Assembly (NCBI GenBank): GCA_016873515.1
Contig: VGXB01000007.1
Location: 25,001 to 64,814, forward strand
DNA from: Nitrospira sp.
GTDB lineage: Bacteria > Nitrospirota > Nitrospiria > Nitrospirales > Nitrospiraceae
DNA length: 39,814 nucleotides
Direction: 5' to 3'
Within the stretch, counting starts at the first letter, position 1; each line of letters starts with the position of its first letter. Shown piece after piece: positions 32,333-39,814 of the stretch. The position numbers and the translations under genes were made by a program. Under the pieces are notes generated by a model. That model saw only the letters and a program-made list of their open reading frames with translations. It was not told where the DNA came from and did no database searches.

Positions 32333-34057
32333 GTGTTTCAGGGTATCGTTCAAGAGATGGTAGCTACGGCTCTGCTTGGAGCGCTCAATGAAGCCAAGCA
32401 GAAGGGGCAACTGAAAACGGAGGCCTGGCCGACACTCACGCTCGATGCGCCCAAGCGTCCTGAATGGGGTGATCTCGCCTCGACGGTAGCCATGTCATTA
32501 GCCTCATCGGAGCAACGACCGCCGTACGACATCGCACAAATCATCGTTGAAAACCTTCCACGGAAAGAACAGCTTTTCGAACGAGTGGAGATCGTGAGAC
32601 CTGGATTTGTCAACCTCACCATCAAGCCGGCTCTGTGGCAAGAGGTTCTGAAAGAAATCGAATCCCAGGCTGCAGCCTATGGCACAGCCGATCTTGGGAA
32701 GGGCCGCCGGGTGCAGGTGGAATATGTCAGTGCCAATCCCACCGGTCCGCTGCACGTCGGGCATGGCCGTGGCGCCGCGGTCGGACAGGCAATCGTGCGC
32801 TTGCTGAGCACGGTAGGCTATGACGTCACCGGCGAATACTACATCAACGATGCGGGACGGCAGATGAAGCTTTTCGGCGCGTCAGTCTATGCGCGCTATC
32901 TGGAGCTGTGTGGGCAGTCTGCCGCTGTTCCTGAAGACGGCTATCATGGCGCCTACATCACCGCGGTAGCTGAACGCATCAAGGGTACGTTGGGAAGTGC
33001 GCCTGGGGGGCAGGCGCCGGTTGATCTCGAGGACCGCTGCCGTACGCTCGCCTATCAGGAAATGCTAGGCCTCATCCGCGAGGATCTCCTGTCCTTTGGG
33101 ATCGAATTTCAATCGTGGTTCAGCGAAGCGGCGCTCCATGAGTCACAGGCCGTCGAACAGGTCCTCGATGAATTAAAATCCCGTGGGCTGCTGCTGGAGC
33201 AGGACGGCGCGCTCTGGTTTCAGTCATCGGTGTTCGGTGATGAAAAAGACCGTGTCGTTAAGAAACAGGACGGCGAATACACGTACCTGGCGGCCGATAT
33301 TGCATACCATCGCGACAAACTCCGGCGCGACTATGATCTGCTGATCGACGTCTGGGGCGCGGACCACCATGGCTATATTCCACGCATGCAGGCCGTTATG
33401 CAGGCCTATGGCCACCCGAAAGAGCGTCTGCATGTGGTGCTGGTTCAACTCGTCAAGCTGCTGCGGGGTGGCGTCGAAGTGAAGATGTCGAAGCGGACCG
33501 GATCGTTCATTACGATGCGGGAAGTCATCGACGAAGTCGGAGCCGATGCCGCGAAGTTCTTTTTTTTGATGCGCGATTCGCAGACTCATCTTGATTTCGA
33601 TTTGGAGTTAGCCACCCAGCGCTCTGCCGACAATCCGGTGTATTATGTGCAGTATGCGCACGCCAGAATATGCAGTCTGTGGCGTGTGGCCGCTGAACGG
33701 GGAATCTCACGCCCCTCGGCAAATGACGCGGACCTTTCGGTCTTGACCGATCCGGACGAACTTGGTTTGATCAGAAAACTCTCGGCATTTCCTGAAGTCC
33801 TTCAGACAAGCGCGGCCACGTTCGAGCCGCACCGGGTGACCTACTATTTGCAACAATTGGCGTCGCTGCTGCATACGTTTTACAACAAACATCGGATTCT
33901 TCCTTCAGTGGACGGCCAGGAGCAGAGTGACGCGGGACCGACTGAAGAATTGACATTGAAGAAGACCGCCGCGCGTCTGGTTTTAATGAGGGGCGTGCAG
34001 CAAGTCATCCATAATGGCTTGGCCGTACTGGGTATCTCGGCACCCGAGCAGATGTAG
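32333..34057 (+). CDS. argS: Arginyl-tRNA synthetase
   Basis: Charges tRNA-Arg with arginine. 574 residues; the class Ia HIGH motif is HVGH in SANPTGPLHVGHGRGAAVG, and the second signature appears as KMSKRTGSF, more conserved than in many ArgS. An N-terminal Arg_tRNA_synt_N domain (residues 1-110) and a C-terminal DALR anticodon-binding domain (from about 450, ending in VLGISAPEQM) are complete. The start is GTG 32333 with AGGAG seven bases upstream. It is followed by tgt after 19 bases. Confidence 0.97.
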   Translation: MFQGIVQEMVATALLGALNEAKQKGQLKTEAWPTLTLDAPKRPEWGDLASTVAMSLASSEQRPPYDIAQIIVENLPRKEQLFERVEIVRPGFVNLTIKPALWQEVLKEIESQAAAYGTADLGKGRRVQVEYVSANPTGPLHVGHGRGAAVGQAIVRLLSTVGYDVTGEYYINDAGRQMKLFGASVYARYLELCGQSAAVPEDGYHGAYITAVAERIKGTLGSAPGGQAPVDLEDRCRTLAYQEMLGLIREDLLSFGIEFQSWFSEAALHESQAVEQVLDELKSRGLLLEQDGALWFQSSVFGDEKDRVVKKQDGEYTYLAADIAYHRDKLRRDYDLLIDVWGADHHGYIPRMQAVMQAYGHPKERLHVVLVQLVKLLRGGVEVKMSKRTGSFITMREVIDEVGADAAKFFFLMRDSQTHLDFDLELATQRSADNPVYYVQYAHARICSLWRVAAERGISRPSANDADLSVLTDPDELGLIRKLSAFPEVLQTSAATFEPHRVTYYLQQLASLLHTFYNKHRILPSVDGQEQSDAGPTEELTLKKTAARLVLMRGVQQVIHNGLAVLGISAPEQM

Positions 34058-34076
34058 CGGTGCAGGCACACGAATT

Positions 34077-35240
34077 ATGATCGAGTACCAGCTTCGTCAG
34101 CGTGATGCCAAGACCCGAGCCCGCCTCGGCCGGCTTTGGACCGCCCGTGCGGTGATCGAGACCCCGGCGTTCATGCCGGTCGGTTCCTTGGGGCCGGTCA
34201 AAGGACTGGAGCCGGATGAGTTATCGAGCCTGGGATTTCGTTTGATGCTGAATAACGCCTACCATTTGTCTCTCCGTCCGGGGCATAAACTTGTGGCCGA
34301 ACTGGGAGGACTCCACAAATTCACGGGCTGGTCCGGGGCCATTCTCACGGACAGCGGCGGCTTTCAAGTGTTCAGCCTGGCCAAACTGCGCACGGTGACG
34401 GATGAAGGGGTGACGTTTCAGTCCCACCTCGACGGCTCGACTCATTTCATTACGCCGGAAACCGCTGTCGAGATTCAGGAAGCATTGGGAGCCGACATCA
34501 TCATGGCATTCGATGAATGTGTCGCACTGCCGGCGAGCCGGAAGGCGGTACAGGACAGTGTGCGGCGCACTACGTTGTGGGCAACACGGTGTCAAGCAAG
34601 CCGACGGAGGACAGACCAGGCGCTGTTCGGCATCGTTCAAGGTGGATTGGATCAGGACTTGCGCGTACAGTCGGCGAGGGAGGTGACGGCGCTGGGGTGT
34701 GATGGCTATGCGATTGGCGGTTTGTCGGTGGGAGAGAGCAAAGCCAACATGCATGCGATGCTTGATGTGACGGTCCCGGAATTGCCGGAGAACCAGCCGC
34801 GCTATCTCATGGGGGTCGGGCATCCGGAGGATCTGGTCGAGGGTGTGGCGCGCGGAATCGATTTGTTCGACTGCGTCGTCCCGTCCCGGCATGGCCGGAC
34901 CGGGTCGTTGTTTACTGCAGCAAGGCGGGTCGTCATCAAACAGGCGCAGTATGCCCATGATGAACGGGCGATCGATCTCGGCTGCGGGTGTCCGGTCTGC
35001 CAGCGGTACTCGCGGGCCTATTTGCATCATCTGTTCATGGTCAAGGACATGCTGGCGTCGCGGCTGAATACGGTGCACAACCTCTGGTATTTTTCGGACC
35101 TCATGCGCCGGATTCGGGCCGCCATCGCGCAGGGCACATTCGAGGAATTTCGAGAGGCGTTTTATCACGCGCGTGCACTGGAATCGTCCAACTCCATGGT
35201 CTCCGCTGAGGACGAAGCTGAGGCGGCGCATGATCTCTAA
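34077..35240 (+). CDS. tgt: tRNA-guanine transglycosylase (queuosine biosynthesis)
   Basis: Replaces guanine-34 of tRNAs with a GUN anticodon by preQ1. 387 residues. The catalytic Asp is in FDCVVPSRHGRTG, the general acid/base Asp in ILTDSGGFQVFSL, and the zinc site in CGCPVC plus the His of NTVHN. The start at 34077 (MIEYQLRQRD) is the usual one; the frame opening at 34014 lies within argS. Tgt next to yajC-secD-secF is a very widespread order. queA, which normally precedes it, is not in the window; argS takes its place. Confidence 0.96.
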   Translation: MIEYQLRQRDAKTRARLGRLWTARAVIETPAFMPVGSLGPVKGLEPDELSSLGFRLMLNNAYHLSLRPGHKLVAELGGLHKFTGWSGAILTDSGGFQVFSLAKLRTVTDEGVTFQSHLDGSTHFITPETAVEIQEALGADIIMAFDECVALPASRKAVQDSVRRTTLWATRCQASRRRTDQALFGIVQGGLDQDLRVQSAREVTALGCDGYAIGGLSVGESKANMHAMLDVTVPELPENQPRYLMGVGHPEDLVEGVARGIDLFDCVVPSRHGRTGSLFTAARRVVIKQAQYAHDERAIDLGCGCPVCQRYSRAYLHHLFMVKDMLASRLNTVHNLWYFSDLMRRIRAAIAQGTFEEFREAFYHARALESSNSMVSAEDEAEAAHDL

Positions 35241-35261
35241 CTCAAGAGGGGGAATTGTTCG

Positions 35262-35618
35262 ATGCTAATGGAATCCATAGCGTGGGCCGAGGGGACGGGT
35301 GGGGGAACGGCAGGATCCGGAGCAGGCGGGTTACTCTCGTTGGTGCCATTTGCCTTGATTTTTATCATTTTTTACTTTCTGGTGATCCGCCCGCAACAAA
35401 AGCGGCAAAAAGATCAAAAGGCGCTGGTGGATGCGGTAAAGAAGGGCGACAAGATTGTGACCACGTCGGGCATTTGGGGAACGGTTACGAATCTCGGAAA
35501 GGACACGGCTACGTTGCAGATCGCCGACAATGTCAAAATCAAAATACAACGGGACAATATCGCTCGGCTCCGCGGAGACGATGAGGATAAGGACAAAGAA
35601 AAGGATAAGGACGCATAG
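35262..35618 (+). CDS. yajC: Preprotein translocase subunit YajC
   Basis: Small membrane protein that joins SecDF and YidC at the Sec translocon. 118 residues with one strong span (LVPFALIFIIFYFLVIRPQQKRQK), the YajC domain GDKIVTTSGIWGTVTNLGKDTATLQI, and a tail of alternating Asp/Lys/Glu (DDEDKDKEKDKDA), longer and more charged than in E. coli. GGGGG lies about nine bases before ATG 35262. It is followed by secD after 30 bases. Confidence 0.95.
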   Translation: MLMESIAWAEGTGGGTAGSGAGGLLSLVPFALIFIIFYFLVIRPQQKRQKDQKALVDAVKKGDKIVTTSGIWGTVTNLGKDTATLQIADNVKIKIQRDNIARLRGDDEDKDKEKDKDA

Positions 35619-35648
35619 GCTGCGTGGAACAGAGGGGTTGAAGACGTT

Positions 35649-37292
35649 ATGAAGAAAGTCCGCGGGCGATTGTGGTTGTTAGTGCTGGTCGTGGTAGCCT
35701 CGATGGTGTGCTTCCTGCCGTCATACCAGCCGGCGTATCAAGCGCTGCCAAGTTGGGCGAAGGCCATGCTTCCCAACAAGGGGATTACGCTAGGATTGGA
35801 TCTCCAGGGCGGCATCCATATGGTCATGGAAGTCGAGGAAGTGCGCGCCGTGGAAATCGCGGTTGAGCGCACCGTCACGGCGCTCCAAGACCAGCTGGTC
35901 GATAAAAAGATTCCGGTTGAATCAGTCAAGCGCACTGGGCCAGAGGTCATTACACTTCAATTTCAGAATGCGGACTTGAAGGCGCAGATTCAGAAGCTGA
36001 TCGACGACTATCCGACGTTCACAGAACGCGAATCGGCGGGATCCACGACATCCCTGGTCTGGGAACTCCGCGACACGGATTCCAAACGCATCAAGGACTC
36101 GGCCATCAACCAAGCCCTGGAGACGATCCGCAACCGCATCGATCAGTTCGGCGTGGCGGAGCCGGTGGTACAGCGGCAAGGATTGAACCAAATCGTGGTG
36201 CAACTGCCAGGGGTCAAGGAGCCGAAGCGCGCGAAAGACCTCATTAAAGAAACGGCACTCCTCGAGTTCAAGATGCTGGACGAAGACAACCAGATGCGGG
36301 TGGATTTGCCGACCCGTATCCCCAAGGACAAGGAGGCCGAAATTCTCCTGCAGTTCGAGAACATGCTGCCAGAAGGCGATCAGATCCTGTTCGAGCGGGC
36401 GATCGACAAAGATACCGGCCGAGAATTCCGCATTCCGTATCTCGTCAAGAAGCGCGTGATGTTGACCGGCGATGTGCTGAGCGACGCCAGGGTCTCGATC
36501 GGCCAATTCAACGATCCATATGTGTCCATTACGTTTGACTCCAGGGGAGGACACGAGTTTGAACGGATCACGGGCGACAACGTCAAGAAACGCATGGCGG
36601 TCGTCCTTGACAACACCATCTACTCGGCCCCGGTGATTCAAGAGCGGATATCGGGAGGCCGCGCGCAGATTACCGGAACCTTTACGACTCAAGAGGCCAA
36701 CGATCTCGCCATCGTGTTGCGGGCCGGCGCGCTGCCGGCGCCACTGAAGATCGTACAGGACCTAACCATCGGCCCGTCGCTTGGGCAAGATTCGATCGAC
36801 AAGGGTGTTCGGGCGACACTCTTTGCGGGCGTGCTGGTCGTGATCTTTATGGTGGCGTATTACCGCCTGTCAGGAGCGATTGCAGATTTTGCGCTGATCC
36901 TGAACTTGCTCTGCCTCATGGGTGCGCTGTCGGCGTTAACCGCAACCTTGACGCTACCAGGTATTGCGGGCATCGTGCTCACCATCGGTATGGGGGTTGA
37001 CTCGAATGTGCTGATCTTCGAGCGCATCCGTGAAGAGCTGCGAAACGGCAAGGCTGTGCGAACGGCGATCGACGCCGGTTATGACAAAGCCCTACTCACC
37101 ATCATCGACTCGCACGTGACGACATTGATTACCGGGGTGGCGCTGTTTCTGTTCGGAACCGGGCCGATCAAGGGGTTTGCCGTGACGCTTTGTTTGGGGA
37201 TCACGATTAATCTCTTCACGGCACTAGTGGGCACAAAAGTGATTTTTGATCTCTCGAATCAACGGCATAAGGTGGAGACGTTGAGTATTTAG
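35649..37292 (+). CDS. secD: Protein translocase subunit SecD
   Basis: RND-family membrane protein that, with SecF, uses the proton motive force to pull proteins through SecYEG. 547 residues: an N-terminal span, KGITLGLDLQGGIHMVMEV, the P1 periplasmic domain up to about residue 350, then five spans with LAGALPAPLK-like motif LRAGALPAPLKI and GMGVDSNVLIFERIREEL carrying the proton-relay Asp. The length is within the bacterial range. Start 35649 follows GAGGGG about ten bases upstream. secD and secF are separate genes here. Confidence 0.96.
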   Translation: MKKVRGRLWLLVLVVVASMVCFLPSYQPAYQALPSWAKAMLPNKGITLGLDLQGGIHMVMEVEEVRAVEIAVERTVTALQDQLVDKKIPVESVKRTGPEVITLQFQNADLKAQIQKLIDDYPTFTERESAGSTTSLVWELRDTDSKRIKDSAINQALETIRNRIDQFGVAEPVVQRQGLNQIVVQLPGVKEPKRAKDLIKETALLEFKMLDEDNQMRVDLPTRIPKDKEAEILLQFENMLPEGDQILFERAIDKDTGREFRIPYLVKKRVMLTGDVLSDARVSIGQFNDPYVSITFDSRGGHEFERITGDNVKKRMAVVLDNTIYSAPVIQERISGGRAQITGTFTTQEANDLAIVLRAGALPAPLKIVQDLTIGPSLGQDSIDKGVRATLFAGVLVVIFMVAYYRLSGAIADFALILNLLCLMGALSALTATLTLPGIAGIVLTIGMGVDSNVLIFERIREELRNGKAVRTAIDAGYDKALLTIIDSHVTTLITGVALFLFGTGPIKGFAVTLCLGITINLFTALVGTKVIFDLSNQRHKVETLSI

Positions 37293-37296
37293 GCGA

Positions 37297-37386
37297 TAGT
37301 GGACAGGAGACAGGATGACAAGCAAGCGAGCTAGATCATGAGACCCGTCAACTTGCCCACTTGTCAGCTGCAAATTGAGGAGTACG
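37297..37386. repeat. Word-like inverted repeat between secD and secF
   Basis: TGACAAG (37316-37322) and CTTGTCA (37360-37366) are inverted copies; GGACAGGAGACAGGATGACAAG and GTCAACTTGCCCACTTGTCAG show the same word degenerately. The word is shared with the ureC-ureF gap. secD-secF gaps are usually tiny, so 95 bases points to an insertion. Confidence 0.5.
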
Positions 37387-37387
37387 C

Positions 37388-38305
37388 ATGTTAGAGATTC
37401 TGGGGAAGACCAACATCGACTTCATGGGCAAGCGTAAGATCGCCTTTGCCTTTTCCGGCGTTATGGTATTGCTTGGGCTGATCGCTCTGGTTCAGATCGC
37501 GCGGGGATCGGCCAATCTCGGCATCGACTTCGCGGGTGGAACAGCAGTGCAATTGAAATTCAATCAGGTAGTTCGCATCGATGAGGCGCGCAAGGCTCTT
37601 GAGTCGAATGGAGTTAGCAACGCTGAACTTCAGGAATTTGGGCAGGACAACAAGCTGCTTATTCGTGTGAAGGCGTCGACGACGATCGAGGAAAAAACAG
37701 CGGATCGAGTTGTGAGCATCTTTGCGAAGGAATTCCCGAATAACAAATTCGTGGTCGATTCCACAGTCGAGATCGGTCCGACGATTGGTAAGAAACTACA
37801 AGAGGACGCGCTGATCGCCATCCTCATCTCGTTTGCCGGTATTATCATGTATATCGCCGCGCGGTTTGAGCTGCGCTTCGGCATCGCGGCGGCCCTGGCA
37901 ACCTTCCACGATGTCCTGGCCGTGGTTGGCGCCTTTTATATTTTGGACAAGGAAATCACGGTTTTGATCGTGACGGCGCTCTTGACGCTGGCGGGGTATT
38001 CCCTGACCGACACCGTCGTGGTATTCGATCGGATCAGGGAAAATCTAAGAGTGCGCCGCCGCGAGACCGAAGAAGAGACGATCAACAACGCGGTCAATCA
38101 AGTGCTGAGCCGCACGATCGTGACAAGTTTGACGGTCGTGCTTGTGTTGATTCCATTGACCCTGGCGGGAGGAGAAGTACTGCACGACTTCTCGCTTGCG
38201 CTGCTGTGGGGCGTCATTTTCGGCACGTATTCGTCCGTGTTCGTCGCCAGCCCGCTGGTGCTGCTCTGGCCTGGAAGCGGGGGCCGGCTCTTGAAGCGCG
38301 GCTGA
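37388..38305 (+). CDS. secF: Protein translocase subunit SecF
   Basis: Partner of SecD, 305 residues with six spans. LGIDFAGGTAVQLKF near residue 45 and SLTDTVVVFDRIRENLR with the conserved Asp in the fourth span region are diagnostic, as is LSRTIVTSLTVVLVLIPLTLAGG. The start at 37388 is preceded by TGAGGAG seven bases upstream. Confidence 0.96.
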   Translation: MLEILGKTNIDFMGKRKIAFAFSGVMVLLGLIALVQIARGSANLGIDFAGGTAVQLKFNQVVRIDEARKALESNGVSNAELQEFGQDNKLLIRVKASTTIEEKTADRVVSIFAKEFPNNKFVVDSTVEIGPTIGKKLQEDALIAILISFAGIIMYIAARFELRFGIAAALATFHDVLAVVGAFYILDKEITVLIVTALLTLAGYSLTDTVVVFDRIRENLRVRRRETEEETINNAVNQVLSRTIVTSLTVVLVLIPLTLAGGEVLHDFSLALLWGVIFGTYSSVFVASPLVLLWPGSGGRLLKRG

Positions 38306-38342
38306 GCCGGGTGGTGGAATAGCAGCTCACCGTGGTGAAATT

Positions 38343-39814
38343 ATGGCACTCTGGAGCCGGTCTCACAGTCTCCAGCGGAAGATCATCGCGGCGATCGTGC
38401 TGGTCGGTCTCCTGCCACTGACTCTCCTCTTGATTCTCATCTACATCGAAGAACGCCGCGCCGTGCGAGAGGCGGCCGGGGCAAACTTCAAGGAAGCCGC
38501 CGTCGAAGCCGCTCGCCGCATTGAGATGCACGTCACCCGCGGCATGAATGAGGCGCAGCAGCTTGCGACTACTCCCTTCCTCCGTACCGCCGTCTCGGAA
38601 GCCAACCGCAGCTACGAGGGCAAAGACGCGAACAGTATTCTGGAGATGATCAGGGATTGGCAGCAGCAGTGGGGACAGCGCGACAAGCGCAGCGAGTTCC
38701 CGCTCTTTGTCAACCGGATCGTCACCAATAGTCTGATTCGATGGCATGAAATTCGAAAATCGGATTACATCGGAATTCTGGTGACGGATGGCGAAGGGGC
38801 GCTGGTAGTCAGTTCCATTCCGCAAGTGGACTATTCGTATGGCAAGACCGCTTGGTGGCAGGCGGTGGTAAAAGGAGGCAGCCGGGAGCCCTATGTCGGT
38901 GAAATTGTCTTTGAGCCGGCTTTTGGAACCCATGTGGTGGTGGTGGCGGCACCGATCATGAATGACCAACAGCAGGAGGTGATCGGAGCCGTCACGATTC
39001 TGTTACGCCGCGACACTCTGTTTCATTCCATCGCCGAAGTGGCGCTCGGCACTACAGGCCATGCGATGTTGTTCAATTCAGACGGGAGCCTGGTGATGTG
39101 TCCGATCTTGGCTCCCGAAGCCCATACGATGACATCAGAACTCAGTAGCTTGTTCGCATCCGTGAAACCAGGATGGGCCGAAGCCGCCGATGACTCACAT
39201 GGAAGCAAAGGGGCCTTGATCGGGTTCGCACCGGTGCGGTTCGCGGACGACCTTGCGCCGGGGAGTGTCGGCGGTAAAACCTGGGTGACGGTGGTGCGCC
39301 AAGATCCCGCGGAAACCTTTGCATCACTTGGTGCGTTGATAGCCAAAGTGATGGTGTTTGGAGGCATCGTGTTTACCGTGCTGTGTGGAACCGGAGTGGC
39401 TGTGGCCAGACGGATCGCCACACCGGTCAGGCTATTGCACGATGGAGTGCAGGAGATCGGGAGTGGCCGTTTAGAACAGCGACTGGAGCTAAAAACCGGG
39501 GATGAAATCGAACGGTTGGCCGAGGCATTCAACCATATGGCCCGTAATCTCCAGCTTTCATTCAGCCAAATTGAGCAACGGATGGAGGAGGTCCGTCGGC
39601 TGGAAGAACAGTACCGTGACCTGATCGAGCATTCACCGGAAATGATCTATCAATTGGACCGCAATGGTCGATTTGTGCATGTCAACAAAACAGGTCTCGA
39701 CAAGCTCGGCCATACGTTCGACGAGATGTTGGCGTTGAAACTCTGGGATCTGGTACCAGGCGGGAACGAAGCGATGGTACTGCAATTTCTTGAGCGATTG
39801 GTTGCGCAAGGGCA
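38343..39814 (+). CDS. Membrane sensor protein: dCache-HAMP-PAS, C-terminus cut by window edge
   Basis: The frame from ATG 38343 stays open for about 490 codons to the window edge. Residues 14-34 form a first span, followed by a periplasmic sensing domain of about 295 residues with dCache features (SDYIGILVTDGEGALVVSS, YGKTAWWQAVVKGG, VVVVAAPI, GTTGHAMLFNSDGSL), a second span (VMVFGGIVFTVLCGTGVAV), a HAMP linker (RIATPVRLLHDGVQEI) and a PAS domain from about residue 420 (YRDLIEHSPEMIYQLDRNGRFVHV). The output domain lies outside the window; a histidine kinase is most likely, a diguanylate cyclase possible. It begins 37 bases after secF; the upstream ribosome-binding site is weak. The ligand is unknown. 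Confidence 0.85.
   Translation, partial: MALWSRSHSLQRKIIAAIVLVGLLPLTLLLILIYIEERRAVREAAGANFKEAAVEAARRIEMHVTRGMNEAQQLATTPFLRTAVSEANRSYEGKDANSILEMIRDWQQQWGQRDKRSEFPLFVNRIVTNSLIRWHEIRKSDYIGILVTDGEGALVVSSIPQVDYSYGKTAWWQAVVKGGSREPYVGEIVFEPAFGTHVVVVAAPIMNDQQQEVIGAVTILLRRDTLFHSIAEVALGTTGHAMLFNSDGSLVMCPILAPEAHTMTSELSSLFASVKPGWAEAADDSHGSKGALIGFAPVRFADDLAPGSVGGKTWVTVVRQDPAETFASLGALIAKVMVFGGIVFTVLCGTGVAVARRIATPVRLLHDGVQEIGSGRLEQRLELKTGDEIERLAEAFNHMARNLQLSFSQIEQRMEEVRRLEEQYRDLIEHSPEMIYQLDRNGRFVHVNKTGLDKLGHTFDEMLALKLWDLVPGGNEAMVLQFLERLVAQG

Overview
The window looks like chromosomal DNA of a nitrite-oxidising bacterium of the genus Nitrospira (phylum Nitrospirota), moderately GC-rich. The assignment rests on gene content: urtABCDE next to ureABC-FGD, two paralogous cytochrome bd-like oxidase subunits with long extracytoplasmic N-termini of the kind known from Nitrospira, multi-domain c-type cytochromes, and a diheme cytochrome fused to an ethylbenzene-dehydrogenase-type heme b domain (like the gamma subunit of nitrite oxidoreductase, NxrC). 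No nxrAB, amo or hao gene lies here, so a comammox strain cannot be told from a canonical nitrite oxidiser.

Layout. (1) 1-878, minus strand: partial lipoprotein gene, then a 570-base gap with a good sigma-70-type promoter overlapped by a palindrome, a long leader and a possible 23-residue leader peptide. (2) 1455-12280, plus: urea uptake and hydrolysis. UrtA (Tat-exported binding protein), UrtB/UrtC (permeases) and UrtD/UrtE (ATPases) import urea; UreA/B/C hydrolyse it to ammonia and carbonate; UreF, UreG and UreD load nickel. There is no ureE, and UreG has a His-rich N-terminus. (3) 12285-12884, minus: decayed IS4-type transposase abutting ureD. (4) 13083-17151: acyl-lipid desaturase (minus), then a periplasmic cupredoxin-like protein, an O-methyltransferase and a DUF420 membrane protein. 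(5) 17215-30510: a respiratory island with a zinc-ribbon/PCP_red protein, an unknown polytopic membrane protein, oxidase-like paralogue 1, a DUF3047 protein, a small membrane protein, two membrane-anchored FGE/SUMF1-fold proteins, three unlisted single-span microproteins, oxidase-like paralogue 2, two membrane-anchored cytochromes c and the NxrC-like cytochrome, closed by a strong terminator. (6) 30604-39814: mobA, a family 9 glycosyltransferase, argS, tgt-yajC-secD-secF and a truncated membrane sensor.

Functional reading. Urea supplies ammonia for assimilation, or for cross-feeding ammonia oxidisers. The island reads as one electron-transfer module: periplasmic diheme/heme b protein, membrane-bound cytochromes c, then a bd-like oxidase with small single-span subunits. 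The two oxidase paralogues differ in their histidines, so they may differ in function.

Non-coding structure. Several gaps carry degenerate short-word repeats, often as imperfect inverted repeats; the clearest is a hairpin of about 29 bp at 16327-16399. No tRNA, rRNA, CRISPR array or intact mobile element was seen.
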